NCBI GenBank assembly: GCA_003550305.1
Contig: QKYT01000301.1
Location: forward strand, 117,022-133,735
Length of the DNA stretch: 16,714 nt
Origin: Glomus cerebriforme
Taxonomy: Eukaryota > Glomeromycota > Glomeromycetes > Glomerales > Glomeraceae
Reading direction: 5' to 3'
Numbering within the stretch: the stretch's first letter is position 1; each line of letters starts with the position of its first letter. Below are positions 9,942-16,714 of this stretch, piece after piece. A program made the position numbers and the translations under genes. Below the pieces are notes generated by a model. That model worked only from the letters and a program-made list of their open reading frames with translations. It had not been told where the DNA came from and did no database searches.

Positions 9942-10000
9942 TCAAAGTAGCGTCAAATTTTAAATTTCTTTATTTCTCGTCATTGCATCCATATTACAAA

Positions 10001-11248
10001 ATGGAGAACCAACAAAATAATAAGTCGAGAATTCCTCGTAAATTAAAACCACAAGCAAGCTTCGACCAAAAGAAAATCGATCCAGCAGCACTTATTGCTT
10101 CGTCAAATCCTGTGTTAAATACTAAAATAATCAGCAAACAGCAAGGAAAGCTTCAAAACCCTTCGATCTTTGGTCAAGTGAAAAGTCGAGGAACTGCCAC
10201 TGCGGCAAATATAAGTAACAGCGATCCACAAACATTTAAAACATCAAAAGTTGGTCAAGGAATAAAAATGAATTCCAAATTTCTCAAAATTAACCAAGAA
10301 AAGAAACAAACTATTATATCCACAGCTACTAAAACTCCGAATGTTATACGTCGAAAGTGGGCACCATCTGGTTCTTCTAGAAGGGGTCCAAATAGAACTG
10401 GTACAGGTTCAGCTGTAAAATCTGCGATTAAAAGTACTATGACCGTGCAAGAAAAAACCAAACGGTTCACTTCTATATTAAGACGCGAAGACTTGATGAT
10501 GACCGATGCGAATGACGAATGTCAACAAAAGAAGTTAGTCCCTGCCATTAAAAGGAAGAACAAAGATGAACCTGTTAGCCGAAATGTTCGAAGACGAGAA
10601 GCTCTGACCACTAATAAACTTAATAATTTGCGTAATCAAAATGCTCATCTAAAGGCTGATCTTAGCGCAGCTCAAATCACAAAAGCTGCTGCAATCGCAG
10701 AACGAACTTCACTCGAAGTTGAGAAAGAACGCCTTAAAAAAGAGCATAATATCAAATTTGGGGAAGTATGTCAATTAGAACATGTTCTGGCATGTGAGCA
10801 ATCAAAAGTAGCAAATTTACTTGTTCAAATTGCAAAACAGCATTCAGATTACTTGTTGATGGCCCAAGAGAAAGACAATCTGAAACAAAATCGAGCAGAA
10901 TTAGAAGAAAAAAATAATGAAGCTGACAAAAAACTTGACGAACTAGCTAAAGTCTTGGCTATTAGTGGCGCGGAACTCGAAGAAGTCAAGGCACGACTTG
11001 ACGAGAAACTCCACGTTAATACAGCTCTTAAATCCTCTGTGGATCACTTGAGGTCTCGATTGGGTAAGTGCTCTAACTTCTACATATATTAAATCTCTCG
11101 AAAGTGAGAACGCTTTTGTTAATAATCACAAAAAACTTCAATTACAGTTACATCCCAATGATATTTGATCAAACGCTTTTATATATTATGCTAACTATTA
11201 GAGATTAATCCGGAAGAAATGAAATATGTATCCCCTGCCTCTGGATGA
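10001..11248 (+). CDS. basic-N-terminus coiled-coil protein of unknown function
   Basis: Exon 1 is 10001-11063 (354 codons plus one base, GTAAGT donor). The second exon is most plausibly 11202-11248 (TTAG acceptor preceded by CTAAC), giving about 369 residues ending EINPEEMKYVSPASG. An alternative acceptor at 11147 would end the protein after VTSQ. The ATG is in good context (AAAATGGAG); the open frame upstream of it has only a TTG. Residues 1-195 are basic and disordered-looking, with a bipartite NLS-like KRKNK ... RRRE near 184-200. Residues 197-354 form one long heptad-like coiled coil rich in Lys, Glu and Leu. The layout, a basic tail then a coiled coil ending in an LRSRL neck-like segment, recalls the non-motor half of kinesin-14 (KIFC1/Kar3), but no motor domain follows. 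Shugoshin-, TACC- or other spindle-type proteins are equally possible. AATAAA at 11303-11308 fits this 3' end. Confidence 0.7.
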
Positions 11249-11493
11249 ACAGAATGAACAAATGAACAAGTTCTTAATATATTAAGCGTTCTAATTAGAA
11301 TCAATAAAATGTTTACCTGGATACCTGTAGTTTGTACAGTACATGGTATTAATATATAATAGATTCGTTATTTTAATAAAATTGAACTATTTAAGATCAT
11401 ATGAAATTCACTTGATCAATAATGATCGACATGCAAATTTAAAATTGAATTCTCGACAATAAAGCTAGTGTTAATAAATAGTTCACTCTTTCC
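11249..11493. other. short intergenic gap, promoter of the Cue1-like gene
   Basis: AT-rich, with AATAAA at 11303-11308 for the upstream gene. No motor-domain or other coding remnant and no clear promoter motif was seen. Confidence 0.5.
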
Positions 11494-12560
11494 ATGGCTA
11501 TGTTTAATGATTTCCTTAGTTTACTGTTTGCAATCTGTCTAATCGTATGGATAATTAAAAAAATAAGGGGTATGTTATAAATACATTTCGAGAAACTAAA
11601 TCTTAACAAATTGTTTAACGATTTTTTAAATGCAGGTCAAACACCTCAACAAGTTATAAGAAATCATAGAGGAAATAATGTAGCAAACGAAGTTCCCAGA
11701 ACTAGACTTAGAACAGTAACTCCCGAAATGGTGAGTAATATTACTCTGTTAATCTGGGAAGTTTTTTAATTATTAACTTAAATTAACCACAATCAAAGGT
11801 TGAAACAGTATGCAATATGTTTCCAAATATACCGCCCGCAGCGGTACAATATGATCTTCAGAAGACAGGTTCTGTTGAAGTTACTTGTGATAACATTCTT
11901 CAGAATGGTGGTCTTCCTTTGGTATTTAACTTGAATTTGTTTAATTAATGTATGATCGATTTTAATTATTATTATTTTATTTAACCTCAATTTTATAACC
12001 TCATGGTTTTTTGTTAAAGCCTCCACCTTATGTAACAGCATCATTTGCAATTCCTTCCACAACGCAAGCTTCTACGTCGTCAACAGGAATAAATACATCG
12101 TCAACACAACAATCTCTTATTGAAAAATATAAGCTTCAAGATGCTGTAAAAAGAGGTTTAATTCCACCTGAACCTCCAAAAAAATGGGAAACTACAGCCG
12201 AAAAAAGACAAGAATTGTTGCAATGGAAAAAAGATGCAATGGTACTACAAGCAAGAGAGTACGTAGTATTTGTAATTAAATAGAATCGAAATAAGAAAGG
12301 TTACATTTAATTATGTCTAATATTCATAATCTAAATCTAATAATCATTTTAGACGATATCTTGAGCAACATAAGAAGAAACAGAAAGAAGAGGCTGAAGC
12401 GAAGGCAAAGAATAATTTAGATAATAGCACTTCATTTCAAACACAATCTACTAATCAAATTAATCTTAATAATACTGACTTTGAAGTTACTCTTGAACCT
12501 GATGCAAAGCGTCGTCAAATATTACAAGCGACAGAACGAAGATGGAAAAAAGATGTATAA
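11494..12560 (+). CDS. Cue1-like ER membrane protein with CUE domain
   Basis: Five exons, 11494-11569, 11636-11730, 11799-11921, 12020-12258 and 12353-12560, join in phase to about 246 residues. The N-terminus has one hydrophobic segment (about residues 7-21, LLFAICLIVWII) followed by a basic stop (KKIR), as in a signal anchor facing the cytosol. Residues 57-98 are a CUE domain: V-x-x-V-x-x-MFP at 58-66, DL at 76-77, TGSVE and DNIL at 80-91. The C-terminal part has a Lys/Arg/Glu-rich helical region with LIEKYKLQ, W-x-T-x-x-KRQELL and ARERYLEQ, the pattern of fungal Cue1-like proteins, whose C-terminus binds the E2 Ubc7. Role by family: recruits and activates the ubiquitin-conjugating enzyme at the ER for ER-associated degradation, with the CUE domain binding ubiquitin. 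The E2-binding function is inferred; membrane segment and CUE are clear. Confidence 0.87.
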
Positions 12561-12662
12561 TAATATGATTTTTATATAACAAGGTATTGAAATTTTTAGA
12601 AAACTTGTTGAAAGATATGATTAGAATATTATTCCACATAATCATAGAAATTTTAATAATTT

Positions 12663-12785
12663 GTACAAAGAATGGTGGTTAATCAAGAAGTATTTAGCTG
12701 TTATTTTTTTCCATCTTGATTAATGGTATCTAATCCAAAAAAAACAACTGTTTAAATAGAAAAAATTTTTTCTCCTTCTTTGTAC
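12663..12785. repeat. two nested inverted repeats in the presumed 3' UTR
   Basis: Outer arms GTACAAAGAA (12663-12672) and TTCTTTGTAC (12776-12785) are perfect reverse complements. Inside them TTAATCAAGA (12679-12688) pairs perfectly with TCTTGATTAA (12714-12723) across a 25-base loop. They begin about 100 bases after the Cue1-like stop codon, so they could form a 3' UTR or terminator-region structure, or mark a small palindromic insertion. Confidence 0.45.
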
Positions 12786-12821
12786 ACTATATTTATGCTG
12801 TGATTTTTTATTTAATTCTTA

Positions 12822-12841
12822 TTTTTTTTTTTTTTTTTTTT
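12822..12841. repeat. T20 homopolymer tract
   Basis: A run of 20 T between the Cue1-like and RasGEF genes. Such poly(dA:dT) tracts often keep nucleosomes off intergenic DNA; its length may vary between strains or between sequencing runs. Confidence 0.7.
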
Positions 12842-13138
12842 ACAAAGAATTTTTGAATATGCTGATTAAAGAAAAAAATATTAAATTATAATAACTTTTT
12901 AACGATGAGTCATGATCATTTGTTTGAATATATTAAAAAAATAAAACGTGATAAGCCTTCTATTAGTTCTATACTTTCTAGTTCCACAAAAGTACAAGAA
13001 GAAACATATTTGATCATCTGACTTTCGGGATGTTTGTGAAATGTTATACGAATCGATATCAAGTTTCGCTTTTCAGTCAAATTTTTTTGACCAATGCAAC
13101 TATTATGCATTACAGTTGCAGAATTACATAAACAAAGT

Positions 13139-13162
13139 TCATCAACCTACTCATCAACCTAC
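13139..13162. repeat. 12-bp perfect tandem duplication upstream of RasGEF gene
   Basis: TCATCAACCTAC is present twice head to tail, ending about 140 bases before the RasGEF ATG. It could be a duplicated factor site or a replication-slippage product. Confidence 0.55.
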
Positions 13163-13302
13163 AGCAACAGTTTATCGTTACTCTTAATAAATCCCCCACG
13201 GGACTAAAAAAGAGTTACAAACCCACTTCATTAAACATTTCTTATTACTAAAAATATTATTTTGTTTCTTTTCACTCATTGTCTTTTAGATTATCAGTTA
13301 CA

Positions 13303-15972
13303 ATGAGTGGTTGGGAAAGCCTATACTCTACAGCGACATGCGACTATAACAACGGGAATTATAAGGTATGAGAAATCTTTTAAGGTAGTTTCTCTAAAAA
13401 CTTAACCAAATCAGCTACATTATTATTAGTTTAAAAAAGCGATCGTATAAATCATCTTTTTCAATACTTAGGACTCGTACACCAACTATTTAAAAGCAGC
13501 TAGCGCGCTGTTATATAAACTTAATCATGAAGTTTCCTTCGCTAATAGAGGTATAGCTCTTTTTTTCCTGAGATGACAAGCAGTTTACATAAATATCGAC
13601 GTTGACGTAACCTATTCTTTTTACTAGATACTGTAAAAACCAAACCATTTAATGCTGTCCATCTGTTTACTCAACTTAAGTCATGTGTTCAAAGACTTGA
13701 GGATATTTTACAAAATAGAACTACAAATGGAACTTTTTCCTCTTCACAATCTTATCACATTTCTGATCTAGCTACGTCAATAATTACAGTTAATCCCACT
13801 CCCCAGCATTTACCCCTTATTCCATTTTCCCCACTCACTAGAAAGTCTATGCATCATGCTCATAAACTTGCCACAGCTAATCAAAAAGTTTCTATTACTA
13901 AACAAAAGAGTTCAGATAATAGTAATAAAGATGATCTTTCTACTCTTCGTAAATTAGACGAGGAAATCCGTCATCATAGAAACAAGCTCGACCAAGTTAA
14001 TAGTCAAATCCAAGCTATTGGTGAGGTCACTCTCCTTCATTGGGATGCTAACGAAGTTTCTAAGCAATTGACTATTATCGAGAGTGAATTATGCAAAAAA
14101 GTTGATTTCAAAAAAGATTTAACTTTAATAAAAGATAAAAGAACATCAAAAGCACAAGCATGCATGGATTTTCATCGTTATTTGACTAACAGTTTTACTC
14201 ATCAGTTCATGATTTATGCTGATACGGCTCGATCTTCAGGAAATTCACCACGAGCCCAGCATCCTAGAGAAAATATTATTGCACATGCTGTCAAAATTGC
14301 ACGTTCATTATTAAGTCACCGTAATTTTAACAGTTTTGCTGCTTTGATGAAAGCTCTTACATCCCCTGAAGTACGTAGAATAAGAAGAATATGGGCAAAT
14401 TTACCCGCCCGTACCAATGCACATATTAAGGAATTGTCATCATTAATTAAGAAAGAAGATAATGATTACAAAGCGTATAAGGAAATCCTTACTCAAGTGA
14501 TGGAACCTTTACGTGATGTTCAAGGAATGATTGTTATTCCTTGGATGCAGCCCCATTACGAAGAGATTAGAGCTATAACCCAATCTTACACTAGTGGTAA
14601 ATCGGGTGATAACACAGGAGTTATTCTCTCGGAACCGGGTCAACGTAAATTAGCGTCAATTTTCTCTCTTCTTAAGCAGTGTCAATCTAATGTTATTAAC
14701 ACTGACGATGAAGAATGGCACTCCAATAATATTGATGGTACCCGCAAAGTTTCTCCGTCAAATTCACATAAAATCTCGACTGATGGAACCACAAACAGTT
14801 TGCCTTTGGATTGCATGGGTAATGGAAATCTGGAATTGCATCATTGGCTTGTATCTCGTATTTATTTGACTAAACAACAATTAATTGATGAAAGCATGGA
14901 GATTGAAGCACTTGGAGAAAATGAGGTACCGCTTCGCGTTGAAAATGAGTATGAGGATGAAGAAGAATCCGGTCATAATATTGTGGGACGCCGTGACATT
15001 GGTAGTGAAGATGGTGGAGACGAAGCTGGTACATCAGTAACCAATGAATCAAGATCTCAATCCAATAAACCATCTCCTAATACATTAGAAGAGCATAACA
15101 ATAGTTTATTATCTTCAAAAACCCCTTTTACAAGTAAACATGAGAGAAGTGAATCTGGATCAAAATCTATCGTTAATGGTACATCTTCCACTTCTGTTTC
15201 ACGTGAAATTTCCAAATCTGAAGAACCTAAAATTAATGTAGAAATTATAGAAAATGATTCTGTTGGTACTAATTCATTAAAAACTTCTAGCGTTGTAAAT
15301 GGTACAATTGAAAGCAGTAGTCAGACGAAAGCAATTCCGATCCCACAACCAGCAGGCCAGAAATCTCATCAACCTTCTATATCACCTGCTTCTATGTTAA
15401 CAAATCTTAATCCTCATGCTGAACCTTTTATTCCTCGTCTTAGTAGTTACTCTAGTTCAGCACCAGGCCCCACTTCAGACACGCTTAATGTTTCCATTAG
15501 AGATTTAACCGAAATGGGTAAAACTATGGGCAACACAAATACAAATGCAACAGATGATGATGATGATGATGGAAAATTTGTATATCCAATTGTTAATGAA
15601 AATAAATCAGACGATGACGATGATGACGAAGGAGGTTTTGTATATAAACCTCAAACTTCAATTGAGACAACAAGCAATGATTTGAAAGATAACGCGGAAG
15701 ATGAGGATATGGTCTTTGTCTATAGCGAAGGTAATAATAAGGAAGAAAAATCTATTTATCCAGATGCAAATAATTCACAAGATGAACAAGATGATGGCGA
15801 AGGCACTAGTTTCGTTTACACAGGAAATGATAATAATACTAGCTCCGATTATAATAATAATACAAACATTAATAAAAATGGTACTAGTGGAGTCACTAAA
15901 GTTGATAAGCCTTCTGACTCAATGAAACTTACAGACTGGGATAACAAAGATTCAAGAGCAGTTTTCGCTTAA
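13303..15972 (+). CDS. MIT-like domain / divergent RasGEF protein with acidic FVY-repeat tail
   Basis: Three exons, 13303-13365, 13472-13550 and 13628-15972, encode about 828 residues. Residues 1-80 look like a three-helix MIT-type bundle: a DYNNGNYKDSY helix turn, YLKAASALL, then a third helix LKSCVQRLEDIL; MIT domains bind ESCRT-III tails. A short coiled coil lies near 153-175. A RasGEF (Cdc25-type) domain spans about 181-405: LLHWDANEVSKQLTIIESEL, KIARSLLSHRNFNSF near 270-284 and RRIWANLP near 300-307, matching the family's QLT-x-IE and NFNS-x-x-A ... W-x-x-LP signatures. The usual P-x-I-P-F-L-G motif is replaced by IPWMQPHYEEI (351-361), and no N-terminal REM domain is seen. Residues 430-690 are disordered and Ser/Asn-rich. 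The tail has four acidic-FVY motifs (F698, F718, F744, F776). Role inferred: GTP exchange on a Ras-family GTPase at endosomal membranes. RasGEF is confident; MIT is moderate. Confidence 0.82.
15553..15822 (+). repeat. acidic-FVY motif array within the RasGEF tail
   Basis: Four copies of an Asp/Glu-rich run followed within a few residues by F-V-Y lie at 15577, 15637, 15715 and 15811, spaced 20, 26 and 32 codons, each followed by a different residue (P, K, S, T). A degenerate SIYP lies between the third and fourth. The first is preceded by a (GAT)6 microsatellite at 15553-15570 coding D6. FVY codons differ between copies (GTA/GTC/GTT, TAT/TAC, TTT/TTC), so the motif is kept at protein level rather than by recent duplication. 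Confidence 0.65.
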
Positions 15973-16428
15973 TTATTTTCTTTTTTCATTTTCTTTTTAT
16001 TTCATAAATTTTACATATTGTTTTTTTTTCTTCGATTTTTTTTTGGGCTTCCATGTATTTATTTTTTAAATATATAAATATTTGTATTTAGTTTATTTAT
16101 TTAATATGGAAGTTTTCTTTGAAATGATTTATTTATACATTTCGATATATTTTTCTGAACTCATCATATGTATAATGATAACGATTTTTGAAGATTTGCC
16201 TTGCTTTATTATATTACATAGAAATAGTATTTTAGTGATTTTTGAAATTCAGATTGTGTATTTATATTGATTTGTATAATTCTTGTGAAATAAAATATCA
16301 TTAAATGATTGCACATAGTGACTTTCAGGATTAGTATGATCATCACATCAATCAATTATGATTGGATAAAAAAAAAATATCACAAAAAAAAAAAAATTTT
16401 AAGATAGAGATCACATAGTAATATAAAG
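15973..16428. other. RasGEF 3' flank and upstream part of RPL7 promoter
   Basis: AT-rich with T-rich runs after the stop, AATAAA at 16289-16294, and two A-rich tracts at about 16369-16378 and 16384-16396. Poly(dA:dT) tracts are common in fungal ribosomal-protein promoters. No gene is seen. Confidence 0.5.
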
Positions 16429-16443
16429 TTCTCTCTCTCTTTC
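16429..16443 (+). promoter_or_regulatory. TOP-like pyrimidine tract at RPL7 start
   Basis: An unbroken 15-base pyrimidine run (TT, then CT repeats, ending TTTC) lies 13 bases before the RPL7 ATG. Pyrimidine tracts near the transcription start are typical of ribosomal-protein genes and may mark the cap site; a 5'-oligopyrimidine role is inferred. Confidence 0.5.
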
Positions 16444-16455
16444 ACAAAGTTGACA

Positions 16456-16714
16456 ATGTCCACCGGATTGTATGTATTTAAAGTTAACTTGCTGAATTTA
16501 TCGTGATATGTTGCTGATGTGAATAGCGTTATATATAGAACTGTCCCCACTGCTGAGCAGATCCGTGTTCCTGAGACTCTCTTGAAAAAGAGGAAAAATC
16601 AAGAAAAGATTGCTGCGGAGAAAGCAGCTGCTCTTACAGAGAAGCGTAAGGTATATGAGCATATATTTCTTATTCATTTAAACTCTTTATCCAAACTTGT
16701 TGTATCATGGACGA
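16456..16714 (+). CDS. RPL7: 60S ribosomal protein L7 (uL30), 5' part
   Basis: Partial at the right edge. Exon 1 is only 14 bases (16456-16469, MSTG plus two bases), then a 69-base intron (GTATGT donor, TATAG acceptor) and exon 2 at 16539-16650. Exon 2 encodes VPTAEQIRVPETLLKKRK and then a Lys/Ala-rich helix ending EKRK, with a GTATAT donor at 16651; the gene continues beyond the window. PETLLKKRK followed by a basic Ala-rich helix is the N-terminal signature of eukaryotic uL30 (RPL7), a large-subunit protein. The catalytically irrelevant N-terminal extension binds rRNA; the conserved uL30 core is outside the window. An alternative acceptor at 16526 would add four residues but lies closer to the CTGAT branch-like site; 16538 gives the more family-like sequence. 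A tiny first exon with an intron just after the ATG is common in fungal ribosomal-protein genes. Confidence 0.85.

Larger units (their letters stand above)
12561..13302. other. intergenic: 3' flank of Cue1-like gene and promoter of RasGEF gene
   Basis: Holds nested inverted repeats (12663-12785), a run of 20 T (12822-12841) and a 12-base tandem duplication (13139-13162). The minus-strand frame at 12916-13110 has no family resemblance or splice partners. I see no gene. Confidence 0.6.

Noticed and set aside
9938..10000. An N-terminal extension of the coiled-coil protein by 21 residues.
   Set aside because: The upstream codon is TTG and the segment overlaps a CCAAT box; the ATG at 10001 has a good context.
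12822..12841. The T20 run as an RNA polymerase III terminator of a hidden RNA gene.
   Set aside because: No A-box, B-box or cloverleaf-like sequence was found upstream; it is better seen as an ordinary homopolymer tract.
12916..13110. A 64-codon minus-strand frame between the Cue1-like and RasGEF genes.
   Set aside because: No recognisable domain, unremarkable composition, and nothing that looks like a promoter or partner exon.
15577..15594. The FVY motif as an Atg8-interacting LIR.
   Set aside because: Only the first copy contains a Y-x-x-V; the other three lack the hydrophobic fourth position.

Overview
The window looks like nuclear DNA of a fungus with a very AT-rich genome and short spliceosomal introns. 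Most introns are 66-106 bases, with GTANGT or GTGAGT-type donors and TAG, CAG or AAG acceptors. The gene set (an FHIP endosome-dynein adaptor, a Cue1-like ER protein, a RasGEF, ribosomal protein uL30) is fungal in style. Extreme AT richness and a gene-poor, repeat-bearing 3 kb flank suggest an early-diverging fungus, most likely an arbuscular mycorrhizal fungus (Glomeromycotina, Rhizophagus-like). That placement is inference, not proof.

Layout: bases 1-3230 are AT-rich intergenic DNA without a supportable gene. They hold a 220-bp MITE-like element (1426-1645) and a decayed second copy (from 1731). Six genes follow, all on the + strand: (1) FHIP, 3351-6539, 2 exons; (2) a 10-exon gene, 7124-9639, encoding a GATA-type zinc finger joined to an AWS-SET-postSET H3K36-type methyltransferase; (3) a coiled-coil protein with a basic N-terminus, 10001-11248; (4) an ER-anchored Cue1-like CUE protein, 11494-12560, 5 exons; (5) a divergent RasGEF with an N-terminal MIT-like helical domain and a repeated acidic/FVY tail, 13303-15972, 3 exons; (6) the 5' end of the uL30/RPL7 gene, from 16456, running off the window. 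Gene models were rebuilt by hand from splice sites and reading-frame continuity.

The genes do not form one pathway. Two touch membrane traffic (FHIP, MIT-RasGEF), one ER-associated degradation (Cue1-like), one chromatin (GATA-SET), one perhaps the spindle or nucleus (coiled coil), and one the ribosome. The promoters of genes 2 and 3 share MBF/E2F-like elements (ACGCG cores), which may point to G1/S expression. The FHIP promoter has three CGGTCA sites within 73 bases. The best candidates for something undescribed are the GATA-SET fusion, with its odd C-x4-C knuckle, and the MIT-RasGEF architecture with its FVY repeats.
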